A DNA stretch of 38,310 nt. It comes from Gnetum montanum (Eukaryota > Streptophyta > Gnetopsida > Gnetales > Gnetaceae). This document shows, one piece after another, positions 7,831-19,259 of this stretch; positions within the stretch are counted from its first letter, which is position 1; the number at the start of each line of letters is the position of its first letter. Under the pieces are notes generated by a model. The model was not told the DNA's origin, did not search any database, and saw only the letters and a list, made by a program, of their open reading frames with translations. The translations under genes were made by a program, and so were the position numbers. The DNA lies in assembly GCA_015680685.1 (NCBI GenBank), contig MNCI01020229.1:12387-50696 (forward strand). The letters run 5' to 3'.

Positions 7831-7949
7831 ACACTTAACCAGACAGATGCCCTGTGTGACCTCAAATCTAGCCGAAGCCGCCTGTGAGTCATGGGGATCT
7901 GCTTCTTATGAGACAGATGCTAAACTAAAAGATTTTTGTGGTGTTTCAG

Positions 7950-9665
7950 GATTATTGACCGTCAATGAGCCACCTTAAGGCCATCGCTAAGACGGTCATT
8001 TGGGGAAGTCGTGATGATGCTAATCTCTTCTACATCATCGATGACACCGTATGATCCTTAGTTTCTATCGATCACACATGAGATGAGGTGTCCATCCAAA
8101 CAAGAGGAGGGAAGACTCATTGGTCACAACAGATTTTAGGGAACGCTACATCTTTCTAGGTGCAATTGGAAATAGGTGAAGGGGCCATAGTGGTGATCAT
8201 GCAGCACTAGGATGCAGCTAGAATAGCAGAAGTGGTCGCAGAACACATCAAAGAATTTTTTAATGTCCCTGTTGTGCCATCAGCAAATTTCACAGGAGAA
8301 GATGCTCAAACTCTAGCCGGTGCCTCAATGAACCTTGCGGACCATGAGGATGTCCTTGATTGATTGTTACAAATAGGACAAGTAATGACATCCTTGTCTA
8401 ACATTCCATAAGATGTCACAGCAGCACAATCAGACCTCATCTCCACCAAAGTAAAGTTGGTCATGGCAGAGATTAGGGCCAAGCCCACGGAAGTGGAGTT
8501 AACAAGACTACAAGAGAGGCTCATCACCCTGCAAGCTGCATAGCAGGATCCATCTTTGTTTGTCCCCACAGACCAGCTAGACACTTTTAGGACAAAGCAG
8601 CTTAATAAATTGTTGGCGGACAATAAAATAGTGGTGGAGGAGACAGAGAAGGTCGACTGGGATGCCTCCAAGGCACAAGCACAAACCTACACACACACCA
8701 AGGTACTCAGAGCCTTACAGGAGGAGAATAAACAACTTGCTGCTGACAACCTTCAGTTGATCACTATGGAAAAATATAAGAATGTTCTTGAGGAAAAATT
8801 TTAGTAATTACAAGAATAGTTGGTCAAGGTCAACCAAGACATGAACTGCTTGGCTAGAGAGACTTGAACCCTCTCAATGGAGGAGGCACACATAATCCAT
8901 TAAAAGATGACCATTGAAATAAGCATGTGGAAAAATAAAGCCAAGAGACATGTAAAGTTAAAGGAGCACTTCAAAGACCAGGTGGGAATGTACAAGCAAG
9001 TCATAGAAAAGGAAATCCATATGGCTAAGGCCCACATCAACACTTTCGGTGCTCAACAGACTAATTGGTAGGCCATATTGGACATATATGCATTTTTCCA
9101 CCAGGAGAAACTTAAAAGCTAGGACCTGTAAATTAAAGACCTCACAGAGTACATGGAATTGGCAAACCTGCTGTATGCCAATCTAGCCATGTTGATAGCA
9201 AGACGTCTAAAAATAGAGCTCAAAAAGTAGGTAGCTGCCACCTACACCAAATATGAAGCAAAATTTGTAGCGCACAAGAAAAAATTGCAGAAGTTAGAAG
9301 TCATAAATTCTAAACTAGAGGTGGTTAAGACTAGCTACCAAGGCCAGAGAGATGTCATAGCAAACTTGGCTTGTTGGCTTATGGATTTTCAAGAGTACAA
9401 GGATAAACCTAGAGCCTATGAGAAGGAACGATGATTGTTTGTGGCCTGGTACATCAAAGCGAATAAGATGTTCCTATAACTACCATGCCCATGGGAGGTA
9501 TCGACTCCATAAAACATTGGAGCATCAGCATGGATGACACAGGATCCCTGAACGGAAGAGGAAAAGCTCCAGGCACTACTTCAGAGTCATAAAATTCCAA
9601 AACTTGGAGCATGGGACAAGGGGAAGCAACCCATGGAGGAGCCAATGCCACCTAGAACCACATGA
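7950..9665 (+). pseudogene. Element B sense coiled-coil ORF, degraded
   Basis: Reading the plus strand gives a long Lys/Glu/Gln/Leu-rich coiled-coil sequence broken by several stops, many at former Gln or Trp codons. The longest open piece is 8556-8804 (82 residues). Towards the end, a segment with YEAKFVAHKKKLQKL and NSKLEVVKTSYQGQ matches L1 minus-strand sequence near 17290-17430, and the C-terminus DKGKQPMEEPMPPRTT, ending at TGA 9663-9665, matches L2 near 23287-23340. No enzyme motif, signal peptide or membrane segment was seen. It occupies the place between integrase and the 3' LTR where Athila elements can carry an env-like gene. Confidence 0.7.
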
Positions 9666-9829
9666 GCCAAATAAAGTTTACAATTTTGCAATTTTGTAAT
9701 TTTGTGTTGTGTCCTAATTTTGTTCTATTGAGCTCTCCACTGCGGCATGAATAAATACCTAGTCAATTAATAATCCCATACCTATCCACTATGTAATCAA
9801 TGGGGCTTGTTATCATTTTTTTAACTTGA

Positions 9830-9858
9830 GGATGATTTTTCATTCAGTCATGGGGGTA
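9830..9858 (+). other. Polypurine tract and conserved pre-PPT block of element B
   Basis: TTGAGGATGA is followed by a T-rich run and TCATGGGGGTA immediately before the LTR start TGATGAATC. The same GAGGATGA...T-run...GGGGGTA arrangement precedes the 3' LTRs of L1 and L2 in reverse orientation. Confidence 0.8.
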
Positions 9859-10695
9859 TGATGAATCATGATTCATTAGGTCATGATATCGCACCTGCAA
9901 TATCATGGTCTAGCTCACGATATCATATACGTGATATCGTGGCTCCTATGCAGGCTTATAAATACACCTTAGGCACACGGTGAAAAAGGAGGTTTTTTTA
10001 GTTAGAAATTAGTTTTCATTTTTAGTCTTTCTTATTTTTTCTCAACTCTTTCTCCTAGTGCATGCCTGCAATGTAATGATTGTAATTGTATGACATTCTT
10101 TATCTGAGTGTGACGTACTTGGACGCACACATGAACAGAAATAAAGATTGAGATTACTTCATCATTGCAACATTCACTTAGTTTAATTATTTAATTGTTA
10201 TTGTTATTTATTGCTTTCGTAGTTAATATCTCTTCACCCTAAACTCCTTAAACGTGAAATGAGTATGAGCATTTAAGTGTGACTACTTAGTATCCCAGTA
10301 GCATACCTAGGCCAGGTGCTTAGTAATCCTAGTGGTAGTCAAGGTGTATATGGCTGATTAAGGAATGAATACTCATCGCACTTAGGCTAGCTTAGATTCT
10401 CTCTCCAACTTCATATTAGCTTAACTCTCTCTTTCCCTTTTCCTCCTAGCTTAATTAAGGTTATTTTCCATTGCCTCCAGGAGTAGCACTAGGTTAGAAA
10501 CTACATCATACACCTCACTCTGGACTAAACCATATGTGACAAAGCAAATACTAGTCTAGGTGGGAAGACAAAAAACTATGATTAGCAAGTAACTATCTAG
10601 ATACCACAGCTAGCCCATCTGCGGAGTTCTACTGGATCGTGTGTGAAATTCTCGTATTCGTATGGTTGAGTGTAGGGGTACCTCGCCACTCATCA
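9859..10695 (+). mobile_element. 3' LTR of element B (837 bp)
   Basis: Starts TGATGAATCATG and ends CCACTCATCA. U3 has several GATATC(G) motifs including a 10-bp inverted repeat (9916-9925 with 9932-9941). A TATA-like TTATAAATA lies at about 9956, a polyadenylation-type AATAAA at 10140-10145, and TGGTAATCC-like repeats in U5. It is homologous in its U5 half to the L2 LTRs. A 5' partner was not found. Confidence 0.85.
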
Positions 10696-13642
10696 TCTAT
10701 TTTTCATTGAATATTTATAATTTGTTACATGCAAAGCAACAAGTTTACTAGATTAATCACACTCATTGGGAAAGCTTATTATAATGAAGGGTTGCTAGAA
10801 ATAAAAATATGACTATATACCCCTAGTTCATCCACCTAACATAATAATTTGGATATAACTGAAGTATATCATAACTATATTTCAACATAACTATAGCCCC
10901 TCACGATAGGATCCCATAGTATCATGCTACATTATATATGTGTGATTAGTTTGGATGGGGGTCATAGGGGACATATAGCTAGTAAGATTACTCTAATGAT
11001 ATTTTATGATAATTGTTAATATTATGGTTATCCATGTTATTATGATGACATTACTATGCACATTAATCTTGGTAAATGTCTAGTTTAGTGTTATGACTGG
11101 TAGGTTGAGAGGATTGTGTGGGAATATTGAGTAGCATTCATGTATGATCTTACAATACATGTCATAGCTATGTGTTATGTGCATATTACTAGTGTTGTTT
11201 GACTAACCATGCTTTGTGATTACAAGTCAATGTTATTTGATTAATCATGGTATGAGATCATGATATTTGGTATGATATGCCTATGGTGTCATGTGGTTAG
11301 ATAGTATATGATATGATAGTCATATGGTCTTGTAGACATGTGATAGATGGATTATGATGTTAGTAAGCTGAGTTTGTATTTTAATTGGATGTTTTAAGAG
11401 CATGCTATGCAGTGTGGGTTTTGTGGTATTAGTTGGGATAGGGAAAAGTGATCAGAAACCTTAGAAAATAGAAATTGTGAATAAAGTGATTTATATATTA
11501 TTTTTTGAATAAAACATAAACCAATTTTCCAATTCTCTTGTTCTTGATCTTAGGTTTATGTAGCATTTCTTTTTCTCTTCTAATTTCCATCATTTATTAG
11601 TTGATTTTTGTGATTTCTAGGATGTTGGGAAGTTAGTGCTAGGTAGGCTATGATCTAGAAGATTTGGTTTGGATTTTGAAGAATCTAGAACTTCATTGGG
11701 TGAATTTTGTTGTTTTAATTTATAGTTTCCAATTTTAAAATGGTTCCAAATTTTAGGTTGGTGTCTTTACTTATTTCCTATTTATTGACATTTTGATTTA
11801 TGTGCATGATCATAGGGATTCTATTGGGATAGTTAGAATCTCTATGATGTGAATGGTGATGATTAGTGTATGTATGTGTGGTTCTAGTACATGGCTCATG
11901 TTGTGTTATGTGATGAGTTATAATTAGATTATGGATTATGGATGCATCATGTGCCTCAGGAATAACAAAGATATATTGTTAGTCCTCTAGGTGCCAATAA
12001 GACTTTGTGTTTATTATGTAAGTTAATTTGGATTTACATTTAGGTCATTTTTGGTGTGTGTAATTTTTCCCCATTGTTATTCTTCTTATATGAGCACAAG
12101 TTACATAGATCGTAGTGGTAGGTTTTTAGGGGCACAGGTCATGTCCCAGGCATGCCATGGTCATGATGCTTAATATTGGATATTTTTACATGAATACATG
12201 GTGCAGTCATCTTAGGAAGGTTAAGAGTATTAAAAAATTCCTTTTGAATTGTTGACTTATGCAATTTTGACTCTTGATCTTCTAAATGTGATAATTTTGA
12301 AATGTTTGAAATTCTAGACTATGAGAAAATGAGTTATTGAAAACTTGATAATTCATTTAATATGATGGTTGCTTGATAATTTGGTTGTACAGATGACTAA
12401 TAATAATGAATTTATAATTAAGAATGGAAGTTGATACTAGTTATAGATGTGTAAAAGAGAGAAGAAGGAAATATGAAAAATCATGAAATTGCAAATAAAT
12501 GTCAAATTTATTACCTTTAAAATAGGCCATTTCATTTATGTATGGCCTTAAAATTTATAGGAAATAATTGAAGCCATACTTGGGAAACTTGATAAGTCAT
12601 TTCCCATAGTGAAAATAAAGAAATTTAGACAAAATAAAGATGAGTTGGGATCAAAATAGTTTACATCTGTCTATCAACTAAAATAAATAAATAACAATAC
12701 TTTGAATTTGTGTACATTTTTCTTCATGTGGGTAGAGCATTGGACACTACTTGTTAATGAAGAAACAAGGGGCCCTAGAGGTGTGTCAAGATCATTGTAC
12801 GTTTCAATTTCTAATTTTAACCCAATGTGAGTTGTACATAACGGGGGTGAGTTTTGAGAGCATTTTTCTTCCCTAGCATGAGTTCTCATGAGTTTTTGGG
12901 CTTGGATATTAAGCTCATGATCCTTTATACATGATTATCATGAGCGCATCACGAGTTGAAACTAAGGTCATGGCTAGACTAATTATAATTACGGGCCTCA
13001 AATAATTGTGCTTAACTTCGATGTTGTATACCTATCTATTTGAGATATGTGTCGTATGGTACATGATAGTTACATGCATGTATTGAATGTATGGTTGCTA
13101 GTTTGTTAATTAAAGCTTATAGCAATGATTGCTTAGAATCAGTGAATGCTTGGACTACTTATCAATCAATTGGATTATGACATGTTATGAACTACATGTT
13201 ATTTATATTATGTGTATATGCATGTGTATTAGTGAAACCGACACAAGGATGTGGACCAAGTCATGATGAACCACCTTAGAAGAGTTGGGTTAATCCCTAT
13301 TAGGATGCATTAGTCAGGCTCCTATCTCAATTCTCATGCTAAGAATGGAAAAGTATAGGCAAGGCTTATGACTAGTATGAGATCTTGGGGAATATAGACA
13401 TGCATGGATCTATCGTTTAAAAGGTTAGTGCCCTGGGGTTACATGAAGCAGTAAGCACTAACACCGGTAGTAATATAAGTAATGAGACTAATAAAAGACT
13501 TCCAAGCATTGCAATGATTTATGAGTATTCATGTTAATGATAGAATGCTATACAAAAAGTGTGAATGTAATGGTTAGCACAAGGACAATGTATGATGTAT
13601 TGTATGTTGTATGGTGTGATCCCTAGAAAAATTGGTTATTAG

Positions 13643-13860
13643 GGACTATGTGAGATGTTTGAGATGATATGCTTGGTCCTTTAAAGCACTATTTTTTTGG
13701 GAACTATGTAATATGTTTGAGATGATATGTTTGTTCCTTTGAAGCACTAGTTGTTGGAAACTATGTAACATATTTAAGATGATATTTCTGGTCCTTTAGA
13801 ACACTAGTTGCTAGGAATTTGTGTCATATGTGTAGGATGATATTTATGTTATGCACTAAT
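13643..13860. repeat. Minisatellite, about 57 bp x 4
   Basis: Units begin near 13643, 13699, 13756 and 13814. Each has the order ACTATGT, GAGATGATAT, TTGGTCCTTT, AGCACTA with substitutions. The last unit is the most diverged. Confidence 0.85.
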
Positions 13861-14479
13861 TGACATGGAAGGATACATGATTTGTGTATTGTGCATTTGT
13901 AAATAACCCATGATGATTGTTAGTGTAATCAAAATGTATTTTCCATATGCTTACGATGGATTGTAATTTTATTTGGTAGAGATGTGCTATTTGTTGTGAC
14001 ATTATGCTTATAGTTTGGATGAGATTGCAATTATGTATGGTGATGTGATGTGATGTACTGATCTTGATGCAGGTTATCCATGGAATCCCACATCTCACCT
14101 CCAGCATAACATTAGACTACATCTATAAGGGATATGTAAAGGTTTCTATTGATTTTTATACTTATCCCTTTATTTATAGGCAATGAATCCAAGAATATAA
14201 TAGGATTGATGGCTTGAGAGAGGTGATGGTAATCTTAGTTCCACACTCTTGTCTATACTTCTATATATGTTCATGAGAGAGATGGATGTGTTTGCTAAAT
14301 ATTTTGGTTCAAATGGAGCATAAATGTGATCTTAAATATAGTATACTATGTATATACATTTTGTAGTTACATGGATATGTGTTGGTTGTATTAGTGTAGG
14401 GAAGCCTCTTCTGATTCCTTTTTTATATAATATAGATGAATTTTATAGGATTTAGGTTGTATGGAAACATCTTAGTTGA

Positions 14480-14660
14480 GAGATAGATCTTCATAGGAGA
14501 CATTCCAACTTTAGAAGAGATATCTTGCCTAAGAAGAAGATGTCTCATTGGTGGAGGAGATGTCCCCAGGGAGACATCTCATAAGCAAACGAGATGTCCC
14601 ATCTCTAGAGGAGACATCCCATAGCCAAAGTAGACATCTCATCTACAAGCTAGAGTTAAT
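14480..14660. repeat. Cluster of GAGACATCTC-like motifs in both orientations
   Basis: At least seven copies of (A/G)GACATC(T/C)C or its reverse GAGATGTC(T/C)C lie within about 170 bp, for example near 14548, 14562, 14573, 14590, 14610 and 14632. The motif is close to self-complementary. Confidence 0.75.
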
Positions 14661-14710
14661 AGTAAGACATCTTAAAATATATGGGGATGATCTATACAAC
14701 AAGGGGAAAC

Positions 14711-14737
14711 TTCCAATTTGGTAGCTCCAAATTGGAA
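14711..14737. repeat. Perfect inverted repeat (11-bp arms, 5-nt loop)
   Basis: TTCCAATTTGG at 14711-14721, TAGCT as spacer, CCAAATTGGAA at 14727-14737. It can form a hairpin. It sits between the GACATCTC cluster and the solo LTR. Confidence 0.85.
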
Positions 14738-14781
14738 AATAGTTGAGAAAAGCCAAGAAAAGATAAAAATATATTGTGATC

Positions 14782-15589
14782 TGATGAACCACGATATCGC
14801 ATCTGCGATACCGGAGCCTTCCACACTATATCAGGCATCTGATATTGGGACCTACCCTGTTGCCTATAAATAAGAGGTGCGTGCACTTGGTTTTGGTAGT
14901 TAGTCTTAGTCCCTTACCCAAACTCTTGCCTTTTTCTCTTTCCAAAGATAGAATTATTTCTGAGTGCCCGTAATAGGAGTCATAAAGTGAACAAATATTT
15001 ATTCAAGAATTGTATACCTAAGCATACCTTGTGTATGACAATAAAGATGAACTTTGTGATAAACCTTCCAGCATTTAGAATAGATTAATTAATGTTAATT
15101 ACTATTACTTAATTATTTCCTTAGTTAATTAATGTTTTCACTCTCACCCTACAACTCTTCTAAGTAAGCACACTCAACATGACCACTTCAAGCATGCGTG
15201 TAATGCTTGGTAACCCAATAATGATTAGCGTTTGGTAATCCCAGTAGTGTTGCACTGGTTCAGGATGTGTACGACAAGTGAGAATAGATGCTGGTGTTAG
15301 GAATAGTTAAAGCATAGTTGAGTAGTTAAATTAAATTAGTTACTTAGTTATCTCTCTCCTCCCTTTATAGCATTAGGACATAAAAATATAAAAGCCATAA
15401 AAATTATGTACCTCAAGTTTACTTAACCATACAATCATGCCATACAAGTAAGCTTGGGAAGGCAACGATTCATCAACTCGTCCTTGTTCCACAAAGGCAC
15501 ATAAGTACTTAGTTCTTGAAATTCAACCGGATCATGCATGTATGCTCATATTCGTATGGTTGAGCATAGGGATACCTTGCCACTCGTCA
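14782..15589 (+). mobile_element. Solo LTR (808 bp), plus orientation
   Basis: Starts TGATGAACC and ends CCACTCGTCA. U3 contains CGATATCGC and GCGATACC motifs. TATA-like CTATAAATA is at 14864-14872, AATAAA at 15040-15045, and two TTGGTAA(T/C)CC motifs lie in U5. The flanking bases are TGATC (14777-14781) and GGATC (15590-15594), a target duplication with one mismatch. No internal element sequence is attached, so it is best read as a solo LTR left by recombination. Confidence 0.82.
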
Positions 15590-15792
15590 GGATCTTTAAG
15601 TTAAGCTTGAGAAATTTCTTTTTTTTGAATTATTGTCTTTATTTTCCAACAAATATTGTCCAGTTGTATCATGAGTATCTAATGAGTGGATGAGATTGGC
15701 AAGAGATGTCGTAAGAGCACATTGTGCAAGTGCATGATTAAGGTTACAATTCAAGGTCAATTTTGTATGGGTTTGGCCTATTTGTTCTTATG
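15590..15792. other. Short unassigned flank between the solo LTR and element L1
   Basis: About 200 bp of non-coding sequence; the last five bases TTATG (15788-15792) are the left target duplication of L1. Confidence 0.6.
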
Positions 15793-16734
15793 TGATGAGT
15801 GGTCAAAGTACCCCTACACCCAACCATATGAATCACGAAGTGTTCACACGTGATTTGGTCAAATTCTACAAACTTTATGTCTTCCAGTACATTAGTATTC
15901 TAGGGAGTGAACTTTGCCCTAATAGTCATTCATTATCTTCCCAATTACACTTGTGATGCACAAAGGTATGGTTAAGTGTAATCAAGGCATCTAATTTTTA
16001 TTATTTTATGTTTTTTTATGTTCCTAGTGCTTGAAATAGAGAAATGAAGTAATTTAATAGTTAATTTAATTTAACTAATTAACTAATCTCTAACTAGTCC
16101 TAACACAAGAATTTAGTACCACTTTTTGTACACATCTTGAACCCATATATCCACTATTAGGATTACCAAGCATTATGCTACTGAGCAAACCAAGCAATAA
16201 TGCTGCTAGGATTACCAAGCAAATACATGTTTACGCTCAAAGAGGTTGTACTTATGTGTTTAATCTATTTATCTTAATTAATTAACTAATTACTTGAAGT
16301 ATAATTTAGCTTAATTAATTGCATAATTAATGAAAACAATAAATGAATCATTAATCTATTCCAAGTGCTGCAAGGTTTGATCAAAAGGCTCATCTTTATT
16401 ATCATTCACACTGGTGTGTTTAGGTACAACAGTGCCTAAATAAAGATCCATACACTTTTTGACAACTGCTGTGGGCACTCAAAGAAATATTCTAACTCTC
16501 AAATGACAAAACTACAAGAGATCTACTACAACTATGACTCTTTATCCCATAAACATTGTTGGTGAGCACATATTTATAGATTTTATTGTAGTGCTACATC
16601 GACGAGACCCCATAGATGCAACAAATGCTACATCGACATGACCCCATCAATAGGGCTACACCTCATAGACGAGGCCCCATTGACGAGGCCACGTCAATGG
16701 GGGCCTGTCAATGCAACAAAATAATGATTCATCA
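15793..16734 (-). mobile_element. 3' LTR of L1 (942 bp)
   Basis: Begins TGATGAGTGG and ends TGATTCATCA on the plus strand. In minus orientation U3 is at the right, with (T/A)CGACGAGGCCCC-type degenerate repeats near 16605-16710, and a CTATAAATA-type TATA near 16567-16576. Three GGATTACCAAGCA-like motifs lie at about 16158-16220. Confidence 0.9.
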
Positions 16735-16768
16735 TACCCCCACAACTAAATAAAAACTCATCCTCGAG
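16735..16768 (-). other. Polypurine tract and pre-PPT block of L1
   Basis: Plus-strand TACCCCCACAACT followed by AAAACTCATCCTCGAG; on the minus strand this is CTCGAGGATGAGTTTT...GTGGGGGTA right before the LTR. Nearly the same block is present in L2 and B. Confidence 0.82.
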
Positions 16769-16967
16769 TTCCTTTACAAAATTGAAAAGGTATGGGATTA
16801 TTGACTAACTCTTAACATAACGAACTAACTTGACATAACTAAGTGCCTGAATGTACAAATCAACAACATTACAAAAATTATGGTCATGACACAAAATTGA
16901 ACACCATGACATGACTACTCAAAACTAGACAGCACATCCTCTGATGGCATGAAGGCAGTTGAGAAGA

Positions 16968-19250
16968 TTAGATAGTCCCAGGTGGTGGAGGTTCCTGAGG
17001 TTCTAAAGGACCTTCACCAACTTCGGGCACATGCGATGGCTAAGGCGGTTGTCCTGCTGTAGCTGCAACCTCTAGTGGAAGATGAAAACATCCAATAATG
17101 TCTTCATCTTCTCTTCCTTTCTCCAAGGTTCATTAATAGTCCACACAACATCACCAATGTGGGCTACAATGGTGATATCACATGAACAAGGCATTACTAG
17201 GAACAACTCCTTAACATTGTCAAACCAAGCAGTGAATTATTTACCCTCAACATCGAATGCCTTGACTACTTTTTGCAGCTCCTAAAAGTCACTCATTCTT
17301 TTGGCCAATTTCTCTATAGTAGATCTCTTATCAATGTATTTGCCCTTAAGAACCTTGAGTTTCATGTTTTCCATTGTAAGCTTTTGCTTGGTATCCTTTT
17401 GGTTCTTGAACTTGGCCTCACATAACAAGTACGAGCTAGCCACTGACTTCTCTAGTTCTGACCATGATTGTCCAACAATTAACATAATCAAATTTTCCTA
17501 TCAAAGATTAGCAAGCTCCATGTATTCTGTCATCTCCTCAATCTACAACTCCTTCATGTGGATTTCTACCTTATTGTGGGCATCTATCTCATCAATGATA
17601 AGTTACCAAACTTCTTTTTCTTATTGGATGGTTTCATTTACTTTTTCCTTTGCTAATTAGATGTGCTTTTCATTAACTTCTTTCTATAGATCAAGTTGAT
17701 CTCCATAATGATCCTTAACTCTCTCAAATTTGAGAGCCTCTGATTTCTAGGCAACTAGCTCTATTGTAGTCTTTTGGTGAAGTGCCCAGACCTCCTCCAT
17801 GAAGAGATTTTTGTTTTCAACTGAAAATCTCCTTAGCTTTGTGTTTCCTCTAGGTATTTTCTCTTGCTATTGATGGATAAAGTTAGTCAACTATTGTTTA
17901 TGCTCATCAATATTTTGTAGACAATGGTTCTCTGCTATCAGTTTCACATTCTCCTAGTGGGTCAAATCTAAGGCCTTCTAAATCTTGTGTTGGGTAGCCT
18001 CTATAAAGGATAGGTAGAACACTGTTATCTCCATCGCACCCTTAAGCCCTTTCAATTTGGTATGAAGTTGTTCAAGAGGTTCATCTTTTGTCAATGATAG
18101 GTTTAGAAATGCAAGTTTGGGAATTTGGGCTCTTAATTTAGCAACTTAAATAACCAAGCATTGTTCAACTCCTTGGTTGTTTCAAGTTTCCCTTCCAAGA
18201 TAATTTTTTTGCCACCTGCCTCTAGCAACTCTGACTGGGTTGTAGTAATACTATCTAAAAGATCAAAGACATCCAAAAGCACTTGCCAGATTTCCACTAG
18301 TTGGTCAAACAATTCTTCATGTTGTGCTGCACTTAATCTATCACTTATGGTTCTTACAGACATCTACACATCTTTGAGTGTAGTTATGTTTGGTACAAAT
18401 GTCACAGGTGCATTGAGTATTTCAACAATTCTATCAACAACCACCTCTATTGCTATCTCCTACCCTTGGTGCTACATCACTAACACTATTTCTCCCTTTC
18501 CTTTCTCTGAGAAGATTGAGATGTTTTCAAAAATTTTGGGAGTGGTTATTGTTCTACAAGAGATACTATGACCTCTCTAGAACTAGGATTTGACCTCATG
18601 GACAACTATGTTCATTGGGCTAAGAAAATAGATTTTCCTCCTTCCATCATGCTAATTGTTTGGGCCACCTCATTTAGGTGACTCATTATTGGCTAGTACA
18701 CATATGGGTCCCTGCTACTTGTGCCTGCTCATTGCTCTTATTACTCAAGAGTCATTCTCAATATTCATGCAAGCATTGGACTATTGCAGCAATGTCTGGC
18801 ATAGTTTCTTGAGTGGTAGGTGGAGGTGGTGGTTGCTACTCCTCTTCTTTAATGGCTGTTGAAGGCATTTTATCTTTCATCATCTCTGCCCAATTAGTGG
18901 TCAAAGCATGCCACATAGGAGAGGTCTTTAGTTGGTCTTGTACTTCTTTAGGTGTTTACTCTAGGAAAGAGGCAAATTTTAACTTCTAAAGCACTATTTT
19001 TTGGACCTCTCTTGATCTGATTTGATTCAGGTAAGCTTCTATCAAGGCTACCTCAAGGTTTTCTAGTTGAGTTGGTGCCTCATCCTAGTGGGAACATTCT
19101 ATTGCTACAGTTGAATTTAAAATCTAACAAATAGATTCCACCTTGGCCTCTTCCTTAAGAGGACCCATGGCATGGGTTGCAAGTGGTTCTTCCTAGGCTT
19201 TTTCTTGGCCCCTTCCCGTTCTTGGCCATTTCTCTCTTGGTTGAGACAAT
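16968..19250 (-). pseudogene. L1 sense coiled-coil ORF, degraded
   Basis: Minus-strand reading gives a long coiled-coil protein with scattered stops. Open pieces include 18133-18363 (76 residues, with SELLEAGGKKIILEGKLE) and 17282-17491 (69 residues, with CEAKFKNQKDTKQKLTMEN). Both align with element B's ORF in the same order. The frame ends near TAA 16968-16970 after a Pro/Glu-rich tail (EPQEPPPPGTI). Upstream, 18850-19230 reads as a charged, helix-rich start region. No catalytic motif or transmembrane run was seen. It lies between integrase and the 3' LTR in the same direction as pol. Confidence 0.7.
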
Positions 19251-19259
19251 CCTCCTCCC

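Larger units (their letters stand above)
1..7850 (-). mobile_element. Element A: Tat/Ogre-like Ty3/gypsy element with gag and protease but no visible RT or integrase (left end outside window)
   Basis: Read on the minus strand, the order is LTR with TATA box, primer-binding site, repeat-bearing leader, gag, zinc knuckle, aspartic protease. Below 2093 no RT, RNase H or integrase motif was found. The space is taken by a plus-strand, intron-containing gene running towards the protease. Tat-lineage plant elements such as Grande and Retand are known to carry an extra antisense ORF between integrase and the 3' LTR, so the layout fits a Tat element that lost pol. Gag and pre-protease motifs resemble the Ogre/Tat branch. 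CpG is abundant, unlike in the elements to the right, which suggests a younger or less methylated copy. The right limit near 7850 is estimated and the left LTR is not in the window. Confidence 0.75.
6557..7850 (-). mobile_element. 5' LTR of element A (outer limit estimated)
   Basis: The inner end is inferred from TG at 6557 next to the primer site. A TATA-like CTATAAATAG on the minus strand at 7375-7384 fits the promoter. The LTR is GC-rich and densely packed with GCGTA-type motifs. The outer end near 7850 is a guess because the second LTR is outside the window and no target duplication can be matched. Confidence 0.5.
7930..10695 (+). mobile_element. Element B: 3' portion of an Athila-like element
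   Basis: It comprises a degenerate sense coiled-coil ORF, a conserved pre-PPT block, a polypurine tract and a complete 3' LTR. No gag, protease or pol was found to its left, where element A's LTR abuts, so the 5' part is deleted or truncated. The internal end and LTR are homologous to the reverse complement of L2 (23115-23890 and 22238-23114). The left boundary near 7930 is approximate. Confidence 0.75.
10696..14781. other. AT-rich non-coding region
   Basis: No long frame or domain on either strand. Apart from the minisatellite and the GACATCTC cluster it looks like decayed repeat DNA. It might belong to a long LTR of element C, since removing the nested insertions would bring it close to the primer site at 37061, but this is only a hypothesis. 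Confidence 0.5.

Noticed and set aside
7440-7892. Minus-strand frame of 150 codons over the palindrome array
   Set aside because: Composition follows the tandem motif in all frames; it lies in U3 and is not believed to be coding.
10696-10700. TCTAT as a target duplication of element B
   Set aside because: No matching TCTAT was found at a left boundary, since the left end of B is missing.
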